Origin: Antedon mediterranea
Lineage: Eukaryota > Echinodermata > Crinoidea > Comatulida > Antedonidae
Length of the DNA stretch: 60,000 bases
Direction: 5' to 3'
NCBI RefSeq assembly: GCF_964355755.1
Contig: NC_092671.1
Coordinates: 19,124,001-19,184,000, forward strand
The translations under genes were made by a program, and so were the position numbers. A model generated the notes under the pieces. That model saw only the letters and a list, made by a program, of their open reading frames with translations, did no database searches and was not told the DNA's origin. Positions 23,801 through 35,611 of the stretch are shown one piece after another (the stretch's first letter is position 1; each line of letters starts with the position of its first letter).

Positions 23801-23990
23801 TGTTAAAACTTTGTTATGATAAAGTTTTTCTTTATTTCTAAGCACATTTTAAATATAATTGAACATTTTGTGCAAAACAACTTTTAAGAGGACACTTCCC
23901 ATAACTAACAACCAATCATCAGAAAGCCTGTTTGATTTTAATATCTTATCATTACAACTAGCGTATAGTAGTAGTGGTAACTTGGATATG
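20830..23990. other. AT-rich stretch, little structure
   Basis: A (TTGA)n microsatellite lies at about 23248-23270. At 22365-22478 a plus-strand frame of 37 codons from ATG contains LPYPKDQISNMFKKMGTFIG. It is protein-like but has no splice or promoter support, so it is not called. A CRE-like GACGTCAT occurs near 23593. Otherwise nothing is seen. Confidence 0.4.
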
Positions 23991-24000
23991 GTCATACTCA

Positions 24001-24662
24001 GACCCCATTTACACTTTAGCTTTTAGCGAGCCCGACGCCGGCTCGAGGAACTCTTGGAACAACCTAGCCAGCCTCGAGCCGGCGCAATTTTGATCCTCGT
24101 CTATAGTAGGTTTCGGGCGGGCCGACACTCACAGTCATAAAATGAACGTTCTGGGTCAACTATAGTTTAAAGTTTACGTAAATTACTGCTGAACCGGAAT
24201 TGCATGTATGTAAAATATAAACAAACGGGCTTCATCTACTAGGCTAGGCCTAGGCCTATGAGGCCTAGTTTCTTCGTTGAAATTAAATTAGTGAAAATGA
24301 ATTGATCTACTACTATTCTTCAGAAAAAAGACGCAAACATTAGTAGCAAAGCAATAATATAATTGTTTTGATCCATATTAAATACCGTTTTTTTTATATA
24401 AAGTTCGCTAGGCATGTGTGTAGATCGACAACGCTTAATAATGTTAACTTTTTAAGACGGTTGGTAGCACACAGGTGATATGAATGTAGCGAAATCGTAC
24501 TATCATCAAGCACTCTTCCACGAGAGAAATTGTAAACACAATAGTAGGGGTCCGAGGCCGGCTTTTTGGGTAAGTGTAAACACATTGCGGGCTAAAAAGA
24601 AATCCGGCATAGGTCCAACTTCGGGCCGGCTAATAAATCGTCGATGAAGTGTAAATGGGGTC
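24001..24662. mobile_element. Second copy of the 12-kb TIR element, without the palindrome
   Basis: Termini GACCCCATTTACACTTTA and TGAAGTGTAAATGGGGTC are flanked by TCA on both sides (23998-24000, 24663-24665). The subterminal GCCGGC-rich blocks and the motif AATGAACGTTCTGGGTC match the copy at 12223-13280. The interior lacks the 400-bp palindrome but carries a GGCCTAGGCCTATGAGGCC insert near 24250. The copy is non-coding. Confidence 0.88.
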
Positions 24663-24677
24663 TCATTTTCATTGTTA

Positions 24678-24812
24678 TTCGGCAAGCTGGAATTTAGCAA
24701 ACAGGAAAATTGGAATTCAACAAACAGGGTTTCGGTAAATGGAGATTCCACAAACTAGGTTTGGTAAATTGGGATTTCATAAACTTGGTTTTGTAAATTG
24801 GGATTCGGCAAA
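24678..24812. repeat. Imperfect ~30-bp tandem repeat abutting the TIR element
   Basis: About five units share TTGGGATTC..CAAAC..GGTTTGGTAAA, in variants such as GGTAAATTGGGATTTCATAA. The array starts 16 bp after the end of the element at 24662. The open frames across it are repeat-derived. Confidence 0.65.
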
Positions 24813-25572
24813 CTGGCCTAAAACCATTTTCTGGGTGGGTACCCAGCATGTCATGTTTTCAATCAGTTTGATGCCGATAATAAGAAGTTATCAATTTCTC
24901 ATTAAACCAGTTCCAAGTTGAGCCACATTACTATAGCAATGGACTTACCATCGAATGGTAGTTAATACTTTTGTACTCTTTATTGTAGTTGTTATGTCAT
25001 TTTTTATATTAACTTTAATATACAGTTCATTCATGACAAATAAGTTTATATTGTCAAAACCATAAATTTAATTACATTTCTTTTAAATGTCAATAATTAA
25101 ATAGTTAGTTTATAAATTACAGCACATTTGGGTGGATTTTTCTTCTGTATTATGGAACAAAACAAGTCATTTTTTTTAGATTTTATTCAGATTTGGTTAG
25201 TCATATTCAAATACAGCAGCCAACAATCACTTGTACATAAAAAAAAAGACATTAAGTAACAGAAGTGACAAGACATCGGTATACCCAAGTCGATTGTGCA
25301 AGACAAAATGAAAACTCAATTCTTATGTTGCAACTGGTATATAGACTGTTAAATAAAAGATAAAAATAAAATGATCAATGGGCCAATTATATTATGAAGG
25401 GAATGTTGTCAATTTTAATATGTTGTGATGTTTTTATTACTTATTACTATGTACTTATATTTATATTATTCAGTCCTATTTTTTTAAATTGTCCCACGTG
25501 GGATGAATAAAGAATTCAACTAAATGTTAAGTAAATATAGGCGAATTAACTCTGTGACTGACAGCCTACTGA

Positions 25573-25680
25573 GTTGCCACAGGTATGAACAATGGAGACA
25601 ACAAAGTGCCCCTTCGTGTTATTAAGCTATCACTAAACGGCGCTCATTTGTCTGGGACTGAGATGTTAATTGCCATGATG
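25573..25680 (+). CDS. Possible exon start, unrecognised
   Basis: An acceptor (GAGTTGCCACAG) at about 25581 is followed by GT, an ATG and an open frame whose first 28 codons, beginning MNNGDNKVPLRVIKLSLNGA, have normal amino-acid composition and higher GC. Beyond about 25680 the frame stays open to 25803 but becomes AT-rich and hydrophobic, and no donor is convincing. The exon end is therefore undefined. Confidence 0.15.
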
Positions 25681-25941
25681 AAAAAATATATATATTGGCA
25701 CATTAAAATGTTACCATTTTTAAGATTCTATAACCTTATTCATCTAATTAAAATGTTAACACTTGACATTGGTGCTTCATTTGTTATGAGTGTTTATTTA
25801 TAGAACTTCCTGATTTATAGGAGTTATCTTTCACCATCTTAAATGTTCGTTACCGGTACTTGCCATTTTAATTTGATACAGAGAAGAATCACATTGCAGA
25901 CCGAGGACAATATAAAGAGAACATAAAAAAATAACATAAGT

Positions 25942-26095
25942 TGAACCCCTATTAGGGGGACACTTTTGGGACCCAACAGTGTCCATAGTGTTAAATTTTA
26001 TTGTAAAATGAAAGCCTATTGATATGAAAACAAAGTATTTTTGTTTTACTAGAAAGTGTGACCTGAATAGGGATGTCCCAAAGGAGGGGTTGTAC
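25942..26095. repeat. Dispersed repeat, GGGACCCAAC family
   Basis: The left part AACCCCTATTAGGGGGACAC and the right part GTCCCAAAGGAGGGGTTG form a loose inverted pair, and GGGACCCAAC with CATAGTGTTA is shared with 41774-41865. Both look like decayed copies of one small TIR element. Confidence 0.5.
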
Positions 26096-26254
26096 TGAAA
26101 TAAAATTATTTTTATTTAACATCTTATCAAAATTAATAATTACAAAACTTTGATTTAGGAATTTCACCTTATGAAATAGAAAAAGGAATGGCCAAGCAGC
26201 TAGAAATATCAGGATTGTGTATTAATTAAAACTAAATTACATAAAGTCACATAG

Positions 26255-26384
26255 TAATATGGAACTTTCACTATAATAATAAAGGCACATGATGCAAGAA
26301 AATTATATTAAGATAGTTTTGCTATTCAAGAAAACATAACAATTAAAGAATTATTACAGGACCTGTTTCTGATGCACAGATTAA
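26255..26384. repeat. Dispersed repeat shared with 29815-29922
   Basis: The blocks ACTTTCACTATAA, CACATGAT, TTGCTATTCAAGAAA and ACCTGTTTCTGATGCA occur in the same order and spacing at 29815-29922, about 3.6 kb away. The last block resembles the terminal motif of the element at 19352. Confidence 0.6.
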
Positions 26385-26884
26385 TTTAAAAATACCAAAT
26401 CCATGGTATGAGCTGCAAATTTTTGTAAATTCATGTTTTTATAATATTAATAAATTTACTAAGATTTGCTTTTAAAACACACAGAATACTAATGTATAAA
26501 TAACATCTATAAATATTAATTATAATTGAATATTATCTTTATTTACATTTTTAACATTAGCATAAAAACATTTAGTACAGAAAATTTTTCAGCTTTTATA
26601 GTACCACTAGTTTTTACATAAAATATGTTATACTTCCGCTCACAATGTAAAAGCTATGGGTACCAGTGAAATGCTTCTTTTGTTAATACTTTAAAATTTG
26701 AAAGAAATTTACAATATTCTATTGCTTCATACAACAAATTACTACACTAGATTTATAACAATCAATGTATAGTTTGAAAGGAAGAACATTTTCCACAAAA
26801 AATGGTGACACACTGTGAACCTCTTTACCTCTTTCTTTAAATAAAAATATATTTTATTTAAATAAATACACTTTCATTATAGAC

Positions 26885-26985
26885 TTAGGCATGTAAGCAA
26901 TTGAGGTAGCACCCTTTGAATAGGTTACACTCCAGATGGCCTACAAGCCTGTTGAAGTACCTGTACATTGCTTCAAAAACATATG
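26885..26985 (-). CDS. Candidate terminal exon, unrecognised
   Basis: On the minus strand, CTTGCTGGCATAG is followed by two bases, 32 codons (start YVFEAMYRYFNRLVGHLECN) and TAA at 26887-26885. AATAAA lies only about 27 bases past the stop. The tract before the acceptor is G/T-rich rather than pyrimidine-rich. The plus strand carries a 29-codon frame from ATG over the same bases, so the coding strand is uncertain. Confidence 0.2.
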
Positions 26986-27490
26986 CTATGCCAGCAAGTG
27001 TTGCACCACAAACCCAACCAAGTAAAAACCATCACAATACATCTTATTATATGCATTCACCGACAACTTTACGAACAAATAAAGGCAGAAATAAACTTTT
27101 ACAAGCATGAACAACGAGAAAGTTCTACAAAATCATAAAAAGCAAAACCTTTGTTAGATGTAAAACTACAGTAGTATGCCAATACAAGAGTAGTGCTTTT
27201 GGGTTCATATAAAAAGTATTTTGTTGGGAATGATGCTTAGAAAATATGGTTGATACTATTCATATGGACATGAGGTGCCTAGCCTGCAAATTGCACTTAC
27301 TTTTAAAATTGTACCAGTAATATAGTTTTTTAGGAGGTAAAAAATAATTTTTAGTTTTGAAAATAGATTTTTTAAATAATTTAGGTGGGTGCAATCGCAT
27401 CTGGTCCAGCTTAGCATCTGATTTTTTCATGTCTTATTCTAGATCTCCAAAATTAATAAAGAAAAACATACATTTAAAGTTACACTGCCT

Positions 27491-28552
27491 TTAACACTTT
27501 GACTGCCAAACACGAAGATCTTCGTTTTTGGAAACACAACGCTTGACTGCCAAACACGAAGATCTTCGTTTTTCGCGTTTTTTTACGAAATCCGGTAGAC
27601 AGGTTAATTATTGGTTTATACTATAAATATGAACACTATATTCGGTCTGGACCGTGAATATTTTACATTTTGAAAGTAACTAATCTGGTTACGAACGATT
27701 GTCAAAATGGTACCTGTCGAAATAACAAACACCGCGCATCACAGTAGCACGTAGAGCGATGGCTTGGCGCATTGAGTATCGGTCGCGCCCTAGCTATGCC
27801 GTCGAAGCATTACAAAGGTTTTTTGTGAATTGACATGTTTGTTTGTTATCTGAATAAAAAATAATGGAGTCATTTTCAATATGAAGTCTTTAATTTTATT
27901 ATTGTATGTATACCCTAATTGTTTTGGTGTTTTACTGAAAGTGACCGAGTTTCACGCAACAAACTTGTTTTGAAATGGTATAGATATTATCATTACTTTA
28001 CTATCTAGGCTAGGCTAGTAGTAGTACTAGGCTAGCCTAGGCCTAGGCCTAGTCGTAAAACGGTTCCGGACCAACTTTAGGCCTGGTTAACTAGGCCTGG
28101 TGTCTTTACTATGTGGATTTTGGCAAAACATTGATGTAAGATTTGTGATTTATAAAATGTAATACATTTTTCGATAGTGATAACTTGTTTTTTAGGCCTA
28201 TCGGTGCCGTGTAAGTAACTTTTTCGTTGTTTGTTGATCTCACCGGGCGATATTTTCATATTGTGATGTCTTGCACAAAATCGCGAATATCTCGACTTTC
28301 TTGCGCGAAACTACGAAAAACTAAAAAAGTGTGTTACTTTCATTATACTATTACAATTTACATATTGCGATTAAAAATCGTTCTTGGTACCCTTGTAAAG
28401 CTAAAATCTTTATGATTATTTTAGTCTAAATTACATATAAATCAGATCACATACATGGTTTCAATCAGCTTTAATAAAAACATCGAATTGGGCTAAAAAC
28501 GCTGGCGGTGGCAGTTTCTAACTGGAAAAACCTCTGGCAGTCAAAGTGTTAA
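27491..28552. mobile_element. piggyBac-like non-autonomous element, TTAA-flanked
   Basis: The ends are TTAACACTTTGACTGCCA and TGGCAGTCAAAGTGTTAA, with TTAA as the duplicated target at both ends, as expected of piggyBac transposons. Near the left end a 31-bp block containing CACGAAGATCTTCGTTTTT is present twice (27499 and 27543); its core CGAAGATCTTCG is a perfect palindrome. No transposase remains in the 1062 bp. Confidence 0.85.
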
Positions 28553-29336
28553 ATAAATCATACTTATTAATTTCACTTAAAACAAATACAGTAGTAACAT
28601 TAAATTATAACATTATATTTTACCTGCTTTAACGCCAGATAGGTAAAGAGCATGTTATTTCAATCTTTTTGAAATAAGTCTGTTTATTATAAAATTAAAC
28701 TTTCTACTTTTACTTTAGTTTTAGCCAAATGAAGAAAGTAATGTATATCTATAAACAATTTACTGATGCAACGATTAGCATTTAAAATGAACGAATATTA
28801 TTGTCACTTTCTCTTTAGTTATATTTAAGTTGAAATGTTGAAAACATTCAACTGATGTTAGTGCTATAGCCGTTTCGATTTGGTTTGGCACGTGGATCAT
28901 ATCCAGAGGAAATCAGAATTTACCTTTGTAACGGAAGAAACCACTTCATATGAATCAGCAACATGGTTAGAAAGTAACGTATTGCAATGTTGTCATCTTA
29001 CTACGGTGACATGGACCAGGAATAAATGACAAACACCAGATACGTTTAAGTTGTCTTCCACTTTCAATTCATAAGTGAAGTCTTTACCTTACGATATGGT
29101 TGCATTCACCTGACATATAAAGACATTGCACGTGAGCATAGGACGTGTTTTCCTCTGTGTGGTCAGATATATTAACTACAATTAACTGGTCTATGTCAAT
29201 GTCGGTCCAAGTACCCTAGATTTTGTAGAGGTAACGCACAAATATAACAGCTATAATGAGTTATGTAAAAGTAAAATGACAATACTATATAGTGGAAATA
29301 AACATAGTAAAGTGAAAAAAAATCACAAAAATTTGC

Positions 29337-29723
29337 TATAGAGTATCACGGTGCTGATGTCACGACAGTAGGTGGCGCTGCGTGGTTGCTAGCGCACCCA
29401 AAAATGCGTTCAACCTGCCTGAGTGACTCCAAGGTCACCAATGGTTTGGAATAGGCTTATTGAAGTGGTCATTTTAAAACTTAATAATTTTCAAATAAAA
29501 CAAACTAAAATTTCAAAAGATCACTAGTAAATATTTGTTTTTAATAATCTATTTATTCTTCAACTACAGTTTAAGTTAAATAAAATCAAGCTAAGATACA
29601 TAATTTGATAGAAATACAGATCTTTACAGTTTATCAACATAGTAGCGTTGAACGCATTTTTTGGTTTGCTAGCAACCATGCAGCGCTCTCTATCGTTGTG
29701 ACGTCACACCGTGATACTCTATA
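29337..29723. mobile_element. MITE with ~75-bp TIRs and TA duplication
   Basis: The ends TAGAGTATCACGGTG and CACCGTGATACTCTA are inverted repeats, and inversion extends inward through TGCTAGC and AATGCGTTCAAC to about 75 bp. Flanking TA dinucleotides on each side suggest a Tc1/mariner-type target. The middle is AT-rich and non-coding; the open minus frame at 29634-29831 crosses the right arm. Confidence 0.82.
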
Positions 29724-29814
29724 AATCTGTTTACTTTTAAGTAATTCCTTTGAGTTATAGAAAATTAAATGTTTTACTACAATGTCGAGGTATGTAAATA
29801 TAAACTTCACAAGG

Positions 29815-29922
29815 TAATGTGAAACTTTCACTATAAAATCACATGATACAAGTGGTTTAAGATAATTTTACTATTCAAGAAAGTAAAGTATTAGAGGGCC
29901 TGTTTCTGATGCAGAGATTACA
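29815..29922. repeat. Second copy of the 26.3-kb dispersed repeat
   Basis: The motif order matches 26255-26384 and ends in GGGCCTGTTTCTGATGCA. It begins about 90 bp right of the TA-flanked MITE. Confidence 0.6.
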
Positions 29923-30617
29923 TAGCCTGCAAAAAATTACCTTTGTTTATGGAGATATTAAAATGATGAAGACGACAGATTTTCTCAGTTTTAGGATTTT
30001 TTTTAAAACAATTAATTTTACATCTCTTCCTCATTAAAGTTGGAGCCTCAAGACATGTTTTACTATTTGCTATTTTATTAAAGGAATGATGGTAAAGCAA
30101 AACAAATTGGGGGAGGGGGTGCAATTATCATGATCACAGTCATTTGATATACTGTATGAACTAAAACATAAGAATGATGGTAAAATATCAATTTTTATGT
30201 AACTACCGGTAGCTCAACATGTTTTTAAAAGATATTTGTCATTTTTTGCTGTAAAATAAAAATCCCTATAAAATTAATTCATAAAAATATGTTCTAGAAT
30301 CCAATACAAAATGTAGCAAAAGTTTTTTATACAGAATACAGAAATGTTATTGGTCTTAATATAATAACAATTAGCTATTGGCAGTCATGAGTAAAAACAC
30401 TAAATAAAAAATAAATAGTAGGCCTAAAAAGTTGAAAACCTTAACCTTAATATTAACGGGTGATGTCATCATTCTATAAACTGTTTGACATCGTACCTTT
30501 GCAACAGTTGCGTTCACATATTGCTTGGATGATGAAAGTTTAAGAAAATATCACATCATCACATAAAAACAAGTTGTTCATGTTTATGAAAAGTTTTAAG
30601 CTTTTATTGATACTTGG

Positions 30618-31255
30618 TTAAAAATACCTTCCCTAAAATTGGTGACGTTTTGTAAAAATAATACATTATTATATTACTTTAAAAACATTAAACCAGGTCA
30701 TTCATTGTCTTAAATGTACGTTTTGTGGTAAATTATGATAAAAAGTGAGAAACAACATGCACTACGTAAGTAGCTCGGGGCGATTGACCTCTCGTGAACG
30801 TTCTTTAGGCCTAGCCTAGGTAGGCTTAGTTTTGTAGGCCTAGCTGGTAAACATCGGTAACGTACGAACATCGTACGCTAGCTATATACCTAGCCTGACG
30901 TTGTATAGTTGCTGCATTAATTGTCTTTCTATTTTTGCCAGACTCCGTTGATACAAATTGGGAGAAAACCGGTATTTTCGATGAAAAGTTAGGAGTCTTC
31001 CATTTGTTTTGGCCTCACGATCGATCGAAAAGTGGGTGAATTACAGAAGAAAAACAAAGATATCAATCTGCGCGCAATGCATTTTGGGATTTATAGCGGG
31101 CCACTATAATTATTAGATTCAACTTATTCTTCACATTTTTAACCATTTAAAGACGAAACAAGTTATCACAATAGGACCATATAGTATTATTTTTAGATTA
31201 AATATAGTTTGTGATATTAAATTAGATCTAAAAAACGTAGGGAAGGTGTCTTTAA
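30618..31255. mobile_element. 638-bp TTAA-flanked element, copy 1
   Basis: TTAA at 30618-30621 and 31252-31255 encloses short inverted ends (ATACCTTCCCT and AGGGAAGGTGTCT). The interior includes GGCCTAGCTGGTAAAC, CGTACGCTAGCTAT, CTCACGATCGATCG and TTATAGCGGGCCACTA in fixed order. A second full copy lies at 54444-55080, with partial copies at 44166-44604 and 39966-40040, all in the same orientation. No protein is encoded. TTAA target use suggests a piggyBac-mobilised MITE. Confidence 0.82.
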
Positions 31256-31376
31256 AGTTTCGATTTTAAACAAGTTTCTCATAGCAAAATGTTTACCCAA
31301 TACTTACATATGTGCAGTTTAATTTATTTAAGAGAGCTAGGGCAGGGTATGCTGTTGCATTTTGGAACATACCAAT

Positions 31377-31500
31377 AGGCTAATTTACACAAACGAGCTA
31401 TAACAGTAAGCGGAAAAACCGCATTTTGTGTAAATGGTCATAAGAAATAACACAGATTCTATTCTTGTTTTCCGCTTACTGTTACCGCAAATTGGCCTCG
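31377..31500. repeat. Small inverted-repeat element
   Basis: A perfect 17-bp inverted pair (TAACAGTAAGCGGAAAA at 31401-31417 and its complement at 31468-31484) lies inside weaker outer repeats (TAGGCTAATTTAC and GCAAATTGGCCT). A second small hairpin, GCGGAAAAACCGC, sits in the left arm. It has the form of a miniature foldback element. Confidence 0.6.
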
Positions 31501-31504
31501 ATCG

Positions 31505-33030
31505 CACTAGAATTTATTTAGTCAAATTAAACAAGTCGGCGACTAGAGTAACCAAGAAAAGTCCCATCTGAACAGTGGCTACAATTCCCATAGGGTTAAA
31601 TTAACAGTCAGAAAGTTACTTTTACCGACCACTGCTTGCCCAATAAAACTAAAAATGTGGCTAAAAAGTCCAAATCTGAACGTGCGACTCTTGTGATGTA
31701 ATGAAGTGCGAACAATGGTCAAATCTTCTGATGACATTGGGTAAAGGCATGTTTATACTACGAGGATAACGATCGACTATAAATTTATAAAATTACATTT
31801 TTCTTGCATGCAACAAAAGAAGTTTTTATTCTAGAATTATAGAATAACCATTTATGCTGTCTTTGATAAAATGATATTTTAAAAAATGTAATCAAATGAA
31901 CAATTAAGTTGTTGTATCGTCACGATATTATTGCTCTTACTAATCATGTCGTCATTGATTGGACGTGTGAAAATGTTATTTTGATCAAAGGAAGCATGCA
32001 TGGTCATAATAGTTCTATGGTGAAAACTTTCTTTTGTTTTATGTAGGAAAACTACATATTTATCTATTTATCTCTTTATATTTTTAGGATAAATGGGCCT
32101 TAAAGCTATTTATTGCCTCATGACTTTTCATTTATTCTGTATCCTGTACAGTATGTCAGAAATGAATGGAAAAACATTTTTTGATTTCTAGTAGTAAACA
32201 CAAGAAAAGGCCACTTTTTAATACTCAAGTCTATTTATTTAATATTTAATAAGATATATTTTTTATTTAATAACTTTCAAAATATTTTTACACAAACTGT
32301 ACATACAGCTCCCTTAATATAAAATATAATAATTTATTTAACGAAAAACATTATCATGTACATAACATTATACAGGTAGCTACGTTCATATCAATGTTGA
32401 TACTTCAAACTATAATTAAAAATAAATTTAAATTATACTAGTTATAAAGAAAGCAGTGATGGTTTCTCAACAGTTTAATTAACAACCTTCACGATATACA
32501 CATGAATTATTACGTAAAGTTGACGGCATCTTCATAATTAAATCACACTCAACGTTATATTAACCTTCACTTGCTTTCTGCAATTCATGACATTTTCCCC
32601 CTGCCATTAAGCATTTTCCCCCTCGCCCTCATCATTCGCACGAACGAAAGGATATGATTAATTAGATGTGTTGAAAATGTTTCGCTCAATATCATTCCGA
32701 GTGAATCAGCTTATAATAATAACAATGTTAAAAATACTTAATTTTCATATTCATAATTCATAACATATAATACTATAGAAATGATTAATTATGAAGCACT
32801 TTACAACAATTATATATTCAACCCATAAAAGATCCAATCACTTATTTGATAATTTTCCACAAATTGATTTATTTGTTATGACTTTCATATAGTAAAAGAA
32901 AAATAATATTACTGAAAATTCATACAAAATTTCACCGGAAATTTCACTCTCTGAACACAAGTTTGTGGGAGAGGAAACGTCCTAAGGACTAAAATATAAA
33001 TACATCAGATAATGTCCAGAAAAGCTCCCG
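31505..33030. other. AT-rich stretch without a supported gene
   Basis: The sequence is dominated by A/T runs with no tandem or inverted repeat of note. The repeated phrase CATTTTCCCCCT near 32590-32620 is the only local duplication seen. Confidence 0.4.
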
Positions 33031-33031
33031 A

Positions 33032-33093
33032 TTATGTTGCTTCCAGTGTCAATGGAGGATCTACTGTAGGATCTTTGGATTTTTTAGTGGTGG
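33032..33093 (-). CDS. Candidate terminal exon with hydrophilic tail
   Basis: A strong acceptor (ATTTTTGCACTTCTTTAG) leads into two bases, 19 codons reading TTKKSKDPTVDPPLTLEAT, and TAA. An 18-base segment at 33198-33181 can join it in phase. The opposite strand has a 34-codon ATG frame at 33012-33116 (MSRKAPDYVASSVNGGSTVG...), equally protein-like but without splice support. One of the two may be real; the minus reading has the better boundary. Confidence 0.22.
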
Positions 33094-33180
33094 CTAAAGA
33101 AGTGCAAAAATGCTGAACTAAACCTTAATGTCAGATCTTTTTCATAGTAATTTTTGGAAATCGAGTCCCCATCAATCCAC

Positions 33181-33198
33181 CTTTGATGTTAAATACCT
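33181..33198 (-). CDS. Possible 18-base microexon
   Basis: A pyrimidine-rich acceptor (TGTCTATTTTTACCCAG) and donor CAAAG/GTGGAT enclose 18 bases that join the segment at 33093-33032 in phase. The join gives VFNIK followed by ATTKKSKD. An 18-base exon cannot be trusted without transcripts. Confidence 0.1.
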
Positions 33199-33462
33199 CT
33201 GGGTAAAAATAGACAATCCATTATTTTTATTGGTTTAAAATTAACAAACAAAATTAAAATTATAAAATATGAATGTCTTTAAATGTAAATATAGTTCTTC
33301 ATCTAAAACTCAATCTTTTTTACCCTTTGGCCTCAAATTGATGCATCATCTAAAAACATGTTAAAAAATATGTATTGATATCTGTTAACATTTCCTAGTG
33401 TCAGGGCTCTGCTCGCAAACCGCAATTCAAAGAACATACTGTCATTTCCCTCCTTCTTACAG

Positions 33463-33507
33463 GTAGCTGAATCCCCACAGAGGGCTACAACAAGTCTTAA
33501 AATTTAG
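33463..33507 (+). CDS. Possible short terminal exon
   Basis: The acceptor TTTCCCTCCTTCTTACAG is one of the best in the window. It is followed by 14 codons (VAESPQRATTSLKI) and TAG, the only open frame. It is too short to judge. Confidence 0.12.
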   Translation, partial: VAESPQRATTSLKI

Positions 33508-35482
33508 CTTCTTCCGACATCAATCCTCTTTATATTTTATATCACATGACTTTTCAAGGTGAACGGACGAGTACCTAGGATCTGCGTAACATCTTGCCTA
33601 ATCCTACAAGACAAATATCAACATACTCCAACTGGTCGGTTTGATTATGTCACCATAGATTAAATTAGAAAAATTCAAATGTATGAATTTTGCTTGTTAT
33701 TCGAAGATTAGTGAATTACTGAAAATGAGTGCTAATGAAAAATACTTAAGAACATACTTGTTCAATTAATTCTTATGTTTTCACTCGTAATGTGTGTTTC
33801 CCAATTCCGTCAATTTTAATGTGCTTTTCATTTTAGATTCAGTTTAAAAAATAGATCCAAGTTGTCAACAAGTAATTTATAATTTTGTACACTAACATTT
33901 TTTTTCTACATTTTTCTAGGACTGTAAATATATAACAAAACAAATAAATTAAATTAAATTATTGCCAATAGAACATTTTATTACTTTTTAGATTCAGTTT
34001 TAAAAAAAAAGCTTTTGTACACACTACATGTTTCTGTAACAAAATATTATTTTATAGTACATTTTATCACAAACAATGTGCACAAACGATACAGTATCTC
34101 TAAACAAAGTCTTATTTTGGGATTGTAAAAAAATGCACCTAGTTAGAGTACATTGAATTGCAGTAGCTTTGGTGTCAATTTAGTCACACATCAGCCACTA
34201 CATAAGTGGTTAAATTAGTTGTGGGTGATAGCATTGGACAATGACAACATAGGCAGTACATTGTAGGCTTTTGTTAATACTGTGGCTAGGAACCTGTCAG
34301 TCATCAATAAGAACAGGAAATATATTTATATGAAGAGATTTTATTAAAGTAGAGGTACAGAAAGTCCTGTAAATAGTCCTGGTATAATCCCATCCCATAC
34401 TTGTACTTAAGTTCAGCATTAATTTAAAGCTCATTTTACAAGGCTTAAAATGTGGCATACTGTACAATGCTAGCAAACCTCACTAACGGAATCATACTAA
34501 GTTGTCTGCGACACTCTGTCAATTTACATAAATATTATTATCTTTGAATGTAATTAAGAACATCCCAAAAACACTGGTAATATTGTAAGTATGATGTACC
34601 AAAGTACTGTATTGCAATATTCAAATATTGTAAAAAGCAAAATGACCAGTAGGAACATTCAGAAATGGATGACGGAACAGATGGAAAAATGATGGAATGA
34701 ATACAATGATAAGGTACGAGCATAATTGTCAATCAAGAAAATAATACCACTTTGTAGAAATGATTTGTTAATTTAGTGAATAATTTGACTGATATAATTT
34801 GGTTGATATGATATTGTTATTTTCTCCATTGAAAGATTAGCTGTACTCTGATATCATGTTGAAAAGAACAGTCAATCTTTTAGTAAACGCATGAAAATAT
34901 AATAAACATAAACCAATTTTACTTTTGTATACTACTAGTGGTGCTGATGTTTTTTTAATGTAATAGATCAAATAGAAATATATTAAAAATCCAACAACCA
35001 ACCAAACAGGAAAAAGTTAAAAACAAAATAAAATTTCAAAATGCATTACAGTATATAGTTTTACTTTAGTAATGATACCCATATATAGAAACACAGAAAT
35101 GTATCAAATGAAATGAAATATGCATGACGAAAAAGATTTTTTTAAATCAAGATAACGGAAAGAAAACGAGATTGTGATTTGTCCGATGTTTGCTTAAACC
35201 TCTGTAGCCAGAAAGACTGATTCCGAGCCATCTATAAGTGGGTATAGAAGGTTCTATTTCCTACAGGAATAAGGTAATTGAGACCTACTCTCCCAAAAGA
35301 CCATGTGTAGAAAACACTCAACAGAAAAAAGTTGTACCAAGTTGGTGAATTCTCAGCAGAAGGTGCTCCATACCAATTCACATAATTTGTCTATTAATTA
35401 ACTAATTATTAAACTAATTAACTGATAACTGACACTAATCAATTATGCTGTTATCCATCAATCAAACTTATGCTGTATATTC

Positions 35483-35611
35483 TCACTTGATTGTCACATG
35501 ATTGGCAGTTAACATTTTTATTTCAAATAATAATAAATATTCGTTTTGTATAACCCTAGTTAAGACTCTACTTTGACTTCTATTTTGATCTTTTGTCCAA
35601 ACTTTATACAC
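35483..35611 (-). CDS. Candidate terminal exon, follows 36172-36094 in phase
   Basis: Minus strand: an acceptor ending TTTTCATATGCCAG, then 42 codons starting VYKVWTKDQNRSQSRVLTRV and TGA. The first half is basic and polar, the second half more hydrophobic. Phase 0 at the start matches the donor of the candidate exon at 36172-36094, across an intron of about 480 bp. No polyadenylation hexamer lies close to the stop, and no family is recognised. Confidence 0.3.
   Translation of the reverse strand: MYKVWTKDQNRSQSRVLTRVIQNEYLLLFEIKMLTANHVTIK

Noticed and set aside
25940-26100. Intact TIR transposon
   Set aside because: The inverted ends match over only a few bases and no target duplication could be found; it is listed only as a dispersed repeat.
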